A DNA stretch of 5,130 bases from Oscillospiraceae bacterium (GCA_009784335.1 WRBX01000058.1:1-5130), one strand, 5' to 3'; positions 1 to 5,130 are shown, counted from the first letter of the stretch. Notes: generated by a model not told the origin, from the letters alone. A program made the numbers and translations.

Positions 1-70
1 AATAATGAATAATAATTTCCCTCTTTGCCGGATTATTCATTATTCATCATTCACTATTCATTATTCATTA
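1..70. repeat. Heptamer-arm hairpin element E1 (family I, left end outside window)
   Basis: The right arm is five 7-nt units, TTATTCA, TTATTCA, TCATTCA, CTATTCA and TTATTCA (33-67), followed by TTA. The visible part of the left arm contains the complementary TAATGAA-type units (about 1-13). Between the arms lies an unpaired core at about 14-32. The reverse complement of this element lines up with E3 at 2501-2596: both have exactly five heptamers, and then the core begins at the same position. The reverse-complemented core reads AATCCGGCAAAGAGGGAA against AATCTGGCAAATAGGCAA in E3. By comparison with the 96-nt E3, about 25 nt of the left arm lie upstream of the window. The stretch is very AT-rich and ends immediately before the ribosome binding site of the first gene. 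Confidence 0.85.
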
Positions 71-83
71 GGATTTTGAAGTG
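70..83 (+). promoter_or_regulatory. Ribosome binding site for a GTG start
   Basis: AGGA at 70-73 lies seven bases before GTG at 81-83. No in-frame ATG gives a better N-terminus. The residues that follow (MKKLTTISILIAIG) are the expected basic start and first membrane segment of the family, which supports GTG as the start codon. Confidence 0.6.
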
Positions 84-656
84 AAAAAACTAACAACTAT
101 TTCCATTTTGATAGCCATCGGTGTGGTGCTCCAATATGTTGATAATATTTTGTCACTTGGGCTAATCACAGGAGGAAAAATCGGCTTAGCGAACATTGTG
201 AATATCATAGCTATCAATATGTTTTGCTTAAATAAGAATTTTGCTAATGCAAAATTCAACGATAGTTATTCGTTATTCGTTATTCGTTATTCGTTTGGTA
301 TCGTTTATTCCATCGCCCTATCTCGCGCCCTGCTCGGCGGCCTTATCGGCGCCGGCGTGTTGAGCGCGGCATATAGCATTTGCGGCAGTTTGCTGGCAGT
401 TAGCGTGATGCTCGCAGTTCGGCCGAATAGTAATTTAAGCTACATCGGCATCGGCATCCTGGGCGCTAGCTCCAACAACCTCGGCCAAATCCTCTTCGCC
501 TGCCTGCTGCTTAAAAGCTACTCACCGCTTGCATATTTCCCCTATTTGCTGCTCCTTTCTGCCTTCACCGGCGCAGCAGTAGGGTATATTGGTCAATTAT
601 TGTCAGTTAGATTATTTAGAACGCAGATGCCGCAGATGCTCCGCACCGCAGATTAG
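81..656 (+). CDS. Gx transporter family membrane protein (heptaprenyl diphosphate synthase component I-like)
   Basis: A 191-residue integral membrane protein with a GTG start. Hydrophobic segments lie at about residues 5-28, 36-50, 73-90, 93-113, 119-145 and 150-176. The family signature is visible: a G-K-[IL]-GLANIV motif (residues 32-40) after the first segment, the ALSRALLGGLIGAG segment (79-92) followed by AAYSICGSLLA, and NNLGQILFA (132-140). These match the COG4769 / 'Hpre_diP_synt_I' family. The synthase name is historical. The family resembles small-molecule transporter membrane subunits and its substrate is not settled, so I give no gene symbol. Two things are odd. About 20 residues (51 to about 72) between segments two and three come from a palindromic repeat that stays in frame. 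The last 13 residues (179-191) are encoded by the left arm of another repeat (E6). Relatives run directly from a short loop into the segment matching FGIVYSIALSRALL. The gene heads the run leading to maf and is probably co-transcribed with it. Confidence 0.8.
   Translation: MKKLTTISILIAIGVVLQYVDNILSLGLITGGKIGLANIVNIIAINMFCLNKNFANAKFNDSYSLFVIRYSFGIVYSIALSRALLGGLIGAGVLSAAYSICGSLLAVSVMLAVRPNSNLSYIGIGILGASSNNLGQILFACLLLKSYSPLAYFPYLLLLSAFTGAAVGYIGQLLSVRLFRTQMPQMLRTAD
231..296 (+). repeat. In-frame partial repeat element E0 inside the Gx family gene (family II half-copy)
   Basis: A perfect hairpin with 9-bp arms GAATTTTGC (236-244) and GCAAAATTC (249-257) around a TAAT loop is followed by four tandem TTATTCG heptamers (266-293). 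The order hairpin, linker AACGATAGTTATTCG, heptamers matches the right half of E2, which reads hairpin, linker ATCAACAGTTATTCG, heptamers. No heptamer left arm is visible, so this is a half-copy. It is read as residues 51 to about 72, including YSLFVIRYSF, and lies in the loop between the second and third membrane segments, where it does not break the frame. Confidence 0.75.
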
Positions 657-745
657 CAAAGATTTTTAAAATGCGAACTCATTCGCATTTTATCCGCGAG
701 AATCCGCGTATGAGCGAAGCGAATCAGCGTCATCCGTGTTCTAAA
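615..745. repeat. GC-richer inverted-repeat element E6 between Gx gene and maf
   Basis: The outer ends TTTAGAACGCAGATG (615-629) and CATCCGTGTTCTAAA (731-745) pair over 15 positions with two exceptions, one of which is a G:U-type pair. The centre is a perfect hairpin, AAAATGCGAA (668-677) and TTCGCATTTT (682-691), around a CTCA loop. Between them are imperfect repeats of an A/C-CGC-A/G-GAT unit on both arms. The composition and unit differ from the heptamer elements E1-E5, but the placement is the same: it runs from inside the end of one gene up to the ribosome binding site of the next. It encodes the last 13 residues and the stop codon of the upstream gene. Confidence 0.75.
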
Positions 746-746
746 A

Positions 747-760
747 AAGGATATGTTATG
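747..760 (+). promoter_or_regulatory. Ribosome binding site deciding the maf start
   Basis: AAGG (747-750) precedes ATG at 758-760 by seven bases. This favours residue 1 at 758 over the in-frame ATG at 671, which would add 29 residues encoded by the E6 repeat and lies in the middle of its hairpin. Confidence 0.75.
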
Positions 761-1333
761 CAAAAAGTATTCCTAGCATCGCGTTCGCCGAGAAGAAGCG
801 ATTTGCTCACCCAAATCGGCCTTGCGCATGAAATTGTTAAGCCTCATGTTCGCGAGGAACTGCTCGAGCATGAGCTTCCGCACGAGCTTGTGGCGCGATT
901 GGCTGCTGAGAAGCTTAATGTCGCCGCTAAGAAAATCAAGGATAAAGAGGGCATTATTATTGCCGCCGATACAATTGTTACATATGGCGGCGAGATTCTT
1001 GGCAAGCCGCGAAGCATGAATGACGGCGCGGCAATGCTGCAAAAGCTCTCGGGCAAAACTCACGAAGTGCTCACCGGATTTGCTATCCGTGATATAAAAA
1101 GAGATTATACAATAGTTGATTATGAGGCCACCACCGTGGAATTTAGAAAGCTCACCGATAAAGAAATCCTGAAATACTCTCGCCTAAACGAAAGCCGCGA
1201 TGCCGCAGGCAGCTATGCTATTCAAGGCGCCGCCGCAAAATTTGTCAAGCGCATCGAGGGCGAATATGCTAATGTGGTGGGGCTACCGGTGGGAAGGATT
1301 ATGGAAATACTTACTGAAGAATTTGATTATTAA
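758..1333 (+). CDS. maf: Maf family nucleoside triphosphate pyrophosphatase
   Basis: A 191-residue cytoplasmic protein, the usual Maf length when started at 758. Maf enzymes hydrolyse the alpha-beta bond of non-canonical or excess pyrimidine nucleotides to the monophosphate plus pyrophosphate, as house-cleaning. Overexpression of Maf blocks septation in Bacillus. Visible motifs in order are LASRSPRR (residues 6-13, phosphate-binding loop with Arg12), EK at 51-52, IIAADTIV with Asp71, GEILGKP (78-84), LSGKTHEVLTG (97-107), AAGSYAIQG with Gln156, and EGEYANVVGLPVGR (167-180). From memory, Arg12, Lys52 and a Gln in the xIQG motif mark the dTTP/UTP-hydrolysing YhdE-type subgroup rather than the m7GTP-type. 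The TAA stop overlaps the first bases of repeat E2. The gene sits upstream of mreB, as in many Bacillota, but without an intervening radC. Confidence 0.95.
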   Translation: MQKVFLASRSPRRSDLLTQIGLAHEIVKPHVREELLEHELPHELVARLAAEKLNVAAKKIKDKEGIIIAADTIVTYGGEILGKPRSMNDGAAMLQKLSGKTHEVLTGFAIRDIKRDYTIVDYEATTVEFRKLTDKEILKYSRLNESRDAAGSYAIQGAAAKFVKRIEGEYANVVGLPVGRIMEILTEEFDY

Positions 1334-1460
1334 CGAATAACGAATAAGTTATAACGAATAACTATTGTAGAAATACTACGCATTTCAGCTTTTATAAAAT
1401 CAAAAGAAATTCGAAGAATTTCATCAACAGTTATTCGTTATTCGTTATTACTTATTCGTT
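1332..1460 (+). repeat. Heptamer-arm hairpin element E2 (family II) between maf and mreB
   Basis: The left arm is AACGAAT, AACGAAT, AAGTTAT, AACGAAT (1332-1359) plus AACTATTG. The right arm, read as its reverse complement, is AACGAAT, AAGTAAT, AACGAAT, AACGAAT plus AACTGTTG, ending at 1460. The arms can pair to form a long stem. The core holds two small hairpins: A at 1370-1386 (GAAAT / ATTTC) and B at 1406-1422 (GAAATTC, loop GAA, GAATTTC). The 129-nt element fills the spacer from the maf stop codon to about 8 bases before the mreB ribosome binding site. There is no U-tract after the stem, so it is not a standard intrinsic terminator. It matches the reverse complement of E4 through the whole core. 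Confidence 0.9.
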
Positions 1461-1480
1461 TCGACCAAAGGGAGAAAATT

Positions 1481-2503
1481 ATGTTTAAAACATTCAACAA
1501 AGATATCGGTATAGATTTAGGCACCGCCAACTGCCTCGTGCATATCAAAGGCCGCGGGATTATTCTGCGCGAGCCCAGCGTTGTGGCGATTAACAAGCAA
1601 ACCAAAGAGGTGCTTGCCGTGGGCAATGAGGCCAAGAGCATGATTGGCCGCACACCGGGCAATATCATCGCCGTCCGCCCGCTGAAAGACGGCGTTATCG
1701 CCGATTTCGATGTCACCCAAGCTATGCTGAAATACTTTATTTCTAAGGCTATTCCCAAGGCTGCATTCAAGAAACCGCGAGTTATTGTGTGCATTCCCAG
1801 CGGCGTTACCCAAGTTGAGCGCCGCGCGGTTGAAGAGGCCACCCTCCAAGCCGGCGCCCGCGATGCTTACCTAATCGAGGAGCCCGTTGCCGCGGCTATC
1901 GGCTCCGGCCTGCCGATTGCCGAGCCCACCGGTTGCATGGTTGTCGATATCGGCGGCGGCACCACCGATGTTGCGATAATGTCGCTGGGCGGTATTGTCG
2001 TGGCCAAAAATATCCGTGTTGCCGGCGATAAGCTTGATGACGATATCGCGCAATATATTCGCGATAAGCATAAAATCGTGATTGGCGAGCGCACTGCCGA
2101 GGATTTGAAAATCAATATCGGCTCAGCGGCGCCGCTCGATAGCGAGCTTTCTATGGGAATTCACGGGCGCGATTTAATCGAAGGCCTGCCTGCCACTCGC
2201 GAAATCACTTCGGTTGAGATTCGCGAAGCTATGCTCGATTCGCTCACGCAAGTGATTGCTACTATTAAGAAAACCCTCGAAGAAACCCCGCCCGAAATCG
2301 CGGCAGATATCATGGATCGCGGCATTATGCTCACCGGCGGCGGTGCGCTGATTCGCGGCCTCGATAAGCTGATTGAGCAGGAAACCGGCATGCCGGTCTA
2401 CATCGCTCCCGACCCGCTTGATTGCGTGGTTATCGGCACGGGCAGGGTTATTGATGATATTGAGTACTTACATAGCGCATTGCTATCGAAGAAGAAGCAT
2501 TAA
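1481..2503 (+). CDS. mreB: Rod shape-determining protein MreB (actin-like)
   Basis: A 340-residue bacterial actin, full family length. It binds ATP, polymerises on the inner face of the membrane and orients the elongasome that builds the lateral cell wall. The actin-fold motifs are clear: phosphate-1 [13 protein letters not shown] (residues 8-20), REPSVVAIN (30-38), [14 protein letters not shown] (104-117), EEPVAAAIG (133-141), phosphate-2 [12 protein letters not shown] (154-165), and the adenosine motif [12 protein letters not shown] (283-294). The C-terminal [11 protein letters not shown] (311-321) is also typical. The start has a strong ribosome binding site, AGGGAG (1469-1474), six bases upstream. 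mreC and mreD directly follow, which argues for MreB proper rather than the paralogues Mbl or MreBH. The TAA stop is also the first three bases of element E3. Confidence 0.98.
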   Translation: MFKTFNKDIGIDLGTANCLVHIKGRGIILREPSVVAINKQTKEVLAVGNEAKSMIGRTPGNIIAVRPLKDGVIADFDVTQAMLKYFISKAIPKAAFKKPRVIVCIPSGVTQVERRAVEEATLQAGARDAYLIEEPVAAAIGSGLPIAEPTGCMVVDIGGGTTDVAIMSLGGIVVAKNIRVAGDKLDDDIAQYIRDKHKIVIGERTAEDLKINIGSAAPLDSELSMGIHGRDLIEGLPATREITSVEIREAMLDSLTQVIATIKKTLEETPPEIAADIMDRGIMLTGGGALIRGLDKLIEQETGMPVYIAPDPLDCVVIGTGRVIDDIEYLHSALLSKKKH

Positions 2504-2596
2504 TGAATAATGAATGATGAAGAATTAATAATGAATAATCTGGCAAATAGGCAAGATATTATTCATTATTCATCATTAATTATTCATTATTCATTA
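2501..2596 (+). repeat. Heptamer-arm hairpin element E3 (family I) between mreB and mreC
   Basis: The left arm is TAATGAA, TAATGAA, TGATGAA, GAATTAA, TAATGAA (2501-2535). The right arm, as reverse complement, is TAATGAA, TAATGAA, TAATTAA, TGATGAA, TAATGAA (within 2559-2596). Units 1, 2 and 5 pair perfectly and the middle units are divergent. The core at about 2536-2558 includes CTGGCAAATAGGCAAG and is shared in inverted orientation with E1. The 96-nt element starts exactly with the mreB stop codon and ends just before the mreC ribosome binding region. No terminator-like U-run follows. Confidence 0.9.
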
Positions 2597-2616
2597 AGAT
2601 TTTAAGAGGGATTAGT

Positions 2617-3447
2617 ATGAAATGGATAATGGATAACAAACTAATATCTGCCATAGTGCTTGCCACCATAATCCTGCTCACCGTCCTCGCTTTCACCACC
2701 GGCGAGCGAGCAAGGGCCAATTGGGGCAGCGATGGTGTGCAGATGATTCTGCGCCCTTTTGAGCAGGCGTTTACATGGACAACCAAGGGCGTCGGCGGCT
2801 TTTTCATGCACTTTGGCGATATTGATAAGCTGCGCGAGGAGAATAGAATTCTCGCCGAGCAACTGGCAAAAGCAGAGGAAGAGGCGCGCGAAATCACCAT
2901 CTATCGCGATGAAAATGAAGAGCTTCGCGCAAGCCTAAACCTTGCCAGCACTCTAAAGAGCGATAAAACCATCGTGGCAAACATTATCTCCAAAGATTTT
3001 TCTAATTATTATAGCTCGTTTAAGATTGATAAAGGCAGCAAGGATGGCATAGTTGCCAAAAAGAGCGTGCGCACGCCGGCCGGGCTGGTTGGCTATGTGA
3101 AAGAAGTGGGGTATAATTGGGCGATTATCACCACGGTGCTCAATAGCGAGAATTCGGTTTCAGGCATAGTGGGGCGCACCGGCGAGGCAGTGATTTGCAA
3201 GGGCGATTTTGCGCTGGCCAAAAGCGGTAAAATGCGCATCTCATATGTTTCTGACGATACAAGCTTAGTGCGCGGCGACATTATCCAAACCTCAGGCCTT
3301 GGCGGAATTTACCCTAAAGGCATCCTAATCGGCACTGTCGACGAAATCCACACCGATAGGCAAAGCGTTTCTGTTAGCGCCGCTTTATTGCCCGCTGTTG
3401 ATTTGGATAAGATTAGTGTGGTGCTTGTAGAAACGAATAACGAATAA
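2617..3447 (+). CDS. mreC: Rod shape-determining protein MreC
   Basis: A 276-residue bitopic membrane protein that links MreB and MreD to the wall synthases PBP2 and RodA. It has a short cytoplasmic N-terminus and one membrane segment (about residues 8-27). A charged coiled coil follows (about 68-110, rich in KLREEN and EELR). The extracytoplasmic beta-rich MreC domain runs from about 118 to 272. Family motifs include NIISKDFSNYYSSFKIDKGS (122-141), AGLVGYV (155-161), and GDIIQTSGLGGIYPKG (220-235) with GTVDEI after it. The start at 2617 has AGAGGG (2605-2610) six bases upstream. An in-frame ATG at 2629 is less well placed. The last four residues (TNNE) and the stop codon are encoded by the first heptamers of repeat E4, so the native C-terminus was probably replaced or trimmed at about VVLVE. 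Confidence 0.96.
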   Translation: MKWIMDNKLISAIVLATIILLTVLAFTTGERARANWGSDGVQMILRPFEQAFTWTTKGVGGFFMHFGDIDKLREENRILAEQLAKAEEEAREITIYRDENEELRASLNLASTLKSDKTIVANIISKDFSNYYSSFKIDKGSKDGIVAKKSVRTPAGLVGYVKEVGYNWAIITTVLNSENSVSGIVGRTGEAVICKGDFALAKSGKMRISYVSDDTSLVRGDIIQTSGLGGIYPKGILIGTVDEIHTDRQSVSVSAALLPAVDLDKISVVLVETNNE

Positions 3448-3559
3448 GTAATAACGAATAACTGTTGATGATTTTCTTCGAAAATCTTTTGAATTTTAAA
3501 AATCAGAAAGCGTAAGCTTTCTACCACAGTTATTCGTTATTCGTTATTACTTATTCGTT
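3432..3559 (-). repeat. Heptamer-arm hairpin element E4 (family II, core inverted relative to E2)
   Basis: The left arm is AACGAAT, AACGAAT, AAGTAAT, AACGAAT plus AACTGTTG (3432-3467). The right arm, as reverse complement, is AACGAAT, AAGTAAT, AACGAAT, AACGAAT plus AACTGTGG. In the core, hairpin B is at 3470-3486 (GATTTTC, loop TTC, GAAAATC) and hairpin A is at 3505-3522 (AGAAAGC, loop GTAA, GCTTTCT). The reverse complement aligns with E2 over the whole core with a one-base length difference. The minus strand is given because the core runs opposite to that of E2. The element starts inside the end of mreC and ends 5 bases before the mreD ribosome binding site. Confidence 0.9.
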
Positions 3560-3574
3560 CAAAAAAGGATTCCC

Positions 3575-4057
3575 ATGAAAGCATTAACCTACACATTATT
3601 GATAATAATCTTCGTAGCGCTCCAAGCAACCATCGGCAACTCGATGAAATTTTTTCTCGCGGTGCCGCAAGTGGTTTTAATGCTCTGCTTAGCGCTTTCG
3701 GTGATAAATAGCAAAGGAGCAAGCGCCGCAATCGGCATGGCGGCCGGCCTTGTTCTCGATATTGCAACCGGGCAGCACATCGGGCTAAACGCGCTGCTGC
3801 TCATGCACTTATGCCTGCTTTCCTCATGGCTTGCGGGGTCGTACTATAATGTAGGCGGCAAAATGGTGATGATTTTCTGCGTTCTCGGCAACTTGGCATA
3901 CAGCTTTCTATATTATTTTCTCACAATTGCCCTTTGGGGCGGCGGCAACCTCGGCGTTGCGCTTATGCAAGTGATTGTCCCCGAGCTTATTTGGTCCGCG
4001 ATTTTGTGCCTGCCGATATTTGTTACTATTAAGAAAATTAATTCACTATTTAAGTAG
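3575..4057 (+). CDS. mreD: Rod shape-determining protein MreD
   Basis: A 160-residue polytopic membrane protein, usual length for MreD, and an elongasome partner of MreC. Hydrophobic segments lie at about residues 4-21, 24-44, 50-66, 71-90, 96-121 and 128-151. The family motif GLVLDIATGQHIGLNALLLM (58-77, pattern G-x-x-x-D-x-x-x-G-x-x-x-G-x-x-A-L) is clear. AAGGA (3565-3569) lies five bases before the ATG. MreD sequences are poorly conserved, so the call rests on this motif, the topology and the position between mreC and the PBP2 gene. The stop codon TAG directly abuts repeat E5. Confidence 0.93.
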   Translation: MKALTYTLLIIIFVALQATIGNSMKFFLAVPQVVLMLCLALSVINSKGASAAIGMAAGLVLDIATGQHIGLNALLLMHLCLLSSWLAGSYYNVGGKMVMIFCVLGNLAYSFLYYFLTIALWGGGNLGVALMQVIVPELIWSAILCLPIFVTIKKINSLFK

Positions 4058-4152
4058 AGCATTTAGCATCTAGGATTTAGCATTTAGTTTGAATGAAAAT
4101 TCTTCGAAGAAAATGCATTCATCTAAATGCTAGATGCTAAAAACTAAATGCT
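4058..4152. repeat. Heptamer-arm hairpin element E5 (family III, AGCATTT units) between mreD and PBP2
   Basis: The left arm is AGCATTT, AGCATCT, AGGATTT, AGCATTT (4058-4085) plus AGTTTGAATG. The right arm, as reverse complement, is AGCATTT, AGTTTTT, AGCATCT, AGCATTT plus AGATGAATG, ending at 4152. The arms pair well at the outer and inner units and less well in the middle. The core contains GAATG (4091-4095) pairing with CATTC (4116-4120), and inside it the perfect palindrome TTCTTCGAAGAA (4100-4111). The architecture is the same as E2 and E4 (four heptamers per arm and a tail), but the unit sequence is unrelated. The element starts directly after the mreD stop codon and ends 10 bases before AAGG of the next gene. 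Confidence 0.88.
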
Positions 4153-4171
4153 GATAATCTTGAAGGAAATA

Positions 4172-5130
4172 ATGAAAAAAAATCCTACCGAGAGAAGATA
4201 TCTTACAATTCTGCTCATCATAGCAGCTGTTTTTATCGCGCTTGCTTTTCGCCTTGTGCAGCTTCAAATCGTAAATGGCGCCGCCTATCTTCAAACCAGC
4301 ATCACCCGAACCACTGCCACCCTGCCCATCAAAGCCCCCCGAGGCGAGATTTTTGATAGATATGGCAGGCCGATTGTCACCAATCGTATGGGATTTTCTG
4401 TCGTTATGCAGCGCGAAAAAATGACCAACACTGAGCTAAACGCACAAATTTTCGCTATGATTGAGGTTGTTGGTAAAAGTGGCGATAGCTATATCGACAC
4501 ACTTGCCATCAGCAAAACCACGCCTTTCGAATTCACCGGCAGCGATGATGAAATCGCCGCTTTGCAAAAAATGTATAAAAAGGAAGGCATGTCGGCCGAT
4601 GAGCTTTTGGAGCATATTATTAACCGCTATGATATTGCCGCAAGCGATAAAGAGCAAGAGCGGCTAATCGCCGGCGTGCGCTATGAAATGGCAAACCGCG
4701 CATTTGGCAATTCAAATCCGTTCACTTTTGCGCAAGATGTTTCCAAGGAAACCGTGGCCATTTTCGAAGAGCAAAATCAATATTATAGAGGCGTGCGCAT
4801 TATTGATGAGCCAATCCGTGAATATATAAATCCAAATTTGGCGGCGCATATCATCGGCCGCGTGGGCATTATTTATGCCGAAGAATATGCCGAAAAGCGC
4901 AACCTCGGCTATTCAATGACCGATATGGTCGGCAAAGACGGCATTGAAAAATATCTGGAGGCCAGCCTCAAAGGCAACGATGGCGTCTCTGCCATTTCCG
5001 AAGTGCTGGTTCCTGCGCAAATGGGCAGCTTCGGCGTGCTCACGCTGGATTCACACCTGCAGAAAACCCTCGAAGATTCCCTTAGAAATAACATCATCGG
5101 CATGCGCTCTAAAAAAGATGCAGGCGGTGC
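4172..5130 (+). CDS. mrdA: Penicillin-binding protein 2 (class B transpeptidase), partial at 3' end
   Basis: The first 319 residues of a class B PBP, open to the window end. Class B PBPs cross-link peptidoglycan. In this operon position it would be the elongation-specific partner of RodA, scaffolded by MreBCD. There is a short cytoplasmic start, one membrane anchor (about residues 10-28), then RLVQLQIVNGAAY (27-39). The dimerisation domain motif APRGEIFDRYGRPIVTN (55-71) follows, then AHIIGRVG (225-232) and GKDGIEKYLEASLKG (254-268). These are the standard pedestal-domain motifs. The catalytic SxxK, SxN and KTG motifs would lie beyond the window. AAGG (4163-4166) lies five bases before the ATG. 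The region at about residues 83-205 is a variable insert commonly seen in PBP2 of Bacillota. FtsI or SpoVD is a less likely identity, given the position directly after mreD. Confidence 0.92.
   Translation, partial: MKKNPTERRYLTILLIIAAVFIALAFRLVQLQIVNGAAYLQTSITRTTATLPIKAPRGEIFDRYGRPIVTNRMGFSVVMQREKMTNTELNAQIFAMIEVVGKSGDSYIDTLAISKTTPFEFTGSDDEIAALQKMYKKEGMSADELLEHIINRYDIAASDKEQERLIAGVRYEMANRAFGNSNPFTFAQDVSKETVAIFEEQNQYYRGVRIIDEPIREYINPNLAAHIIGRVGIIYAEEYAEKRNLGYSMTDMVGKDGIEKYLEASLKGNDGVSAISEVLVPAQMGSFGVLTLDSHLQKTLEDSLRNNIIGMRSKKDAGG

Noticed and set aside
264..296. Heptamer arrays as CRISPR-like repeats
   Set aside because: Units are 7 nt and tandem without spacers, and the arrays are arranged as inverted arms. 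Nothing resembles CRISPR repeats or cas genes.
671..757. In-frame ATG at 671 giving maf 29 extra N-terminal residues
   Set aside because: The extra stretch is encoded by the E6 inverted repeat, has no ribosome binding site and is absent from the Maf family, which begins close to LASRSPRR.
1365..1400. Possible promoter TTGTAG ... TATAAA within E2
   Set aside because: The spacing is 22 bases, too long for a sigma-A promoter, and the -35-like bases lie in the repeat core. The match is likely to arise by chance in AT-rich DNA.
1332..1460. E2 (and E3-E5) as rho-independent terminators
   Set aside because: The stems are AT-rich, 95-129 nt overall, and are not followed by a U-tract. They sit inside an operon directly before ribosome binding sites. 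Some attenuation cannot be excluded.
1438..1842. Minus-strand open frames overlapping the mreB start and E2
   Set aside because: They are antisense to the strongly conserved MreB sequence, and their ends such as RISNNE are translated repeat heptamers.
3309..3527. Minus-strand open frame across the mreC end and E4
   Set aside because: It overlaps conserved mreC coding sequence antisense and its N-terminal part is translated repeat DNA. No family motifs are seen.
4436..4667. Short open frames on both strands at 4436-4667
   Set aside because: They are shadows of the PBP2 coding frame, which runs uninterrupted from 4172 to the window end with class B PBP motifs.

Overview
The window is a stretch of a Gram-positive-type cell-wall / cell-shape operon, read entirely on the + strand. 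The gene order is: a membrane protein of the Gx transporter / 'heptaprenyl diphosphate synthase component I' family, maf, mreB, mreC, mreD, and the 5' part of a class B penicillin-binding protein (PBP2/mrdA type) cut by the right edge. This order and the protein sequences suggest a member of the Clostridia (Bacillota), probably an uncultured one. That placement is inference from gene order and family resemblance, not from a marker gene. The radC gene that often lies between maf and mreB in Bacillota is absent.

Layout: 1-70 inverted-repeat element E1 (cut at the left edge); 81-656 Gx family protein; 615-745 GC-richer inverted-repeat element E6; 758-1333 maf; 1332-1460 element E2; 1481-2503 mreB; 2501-2596 element E3; 2617-3447 mreC; 3432-3559 element E4; 3575-4057 mreD; 4058-4152 element E5; 4172-5130 PBP2 (partial). 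A further partial element, E0, lies inside the first gene at about 231-296.

The genes form a coherent unit. MreB filaments, MreC and MreD make the scaffold of the elongasome, and PBP2 is its peptidoglycan transpeptidase. Maf is a house-cleaning nucleotide pyrophosphatase commonly found beside mre genes. The Gx family protein is a small membrane protein of uncertain role that also often lies in this neighbourhood.

The unusual content is between the genes. Every junction is occupied almost exactly, from stop codon to Shine-Dalgarno, by a 95-131 nt imperfect hairpin. Five of the six (E1-E5) have arms built of 7-nt units (variants of TAATGAA, AACGAAT or AGCATTT), four or five per arm, around a unique core. 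E1 and E3 share one core in opposite orientations. E2 and E4 share a second core, also in opposite orientations, and this core contains two small hairpins whose stems differ by compensatory base changes. A partial copy of the E2/E4 family sits in frame inside the Gx gene and adds about 20 residues. The elements also supply the stop codons or C-terminal residues of several genes. This looks like a dispersed, structured repeat family colonising the spacers of an essential operon, and it is the part of the window most worth following up.
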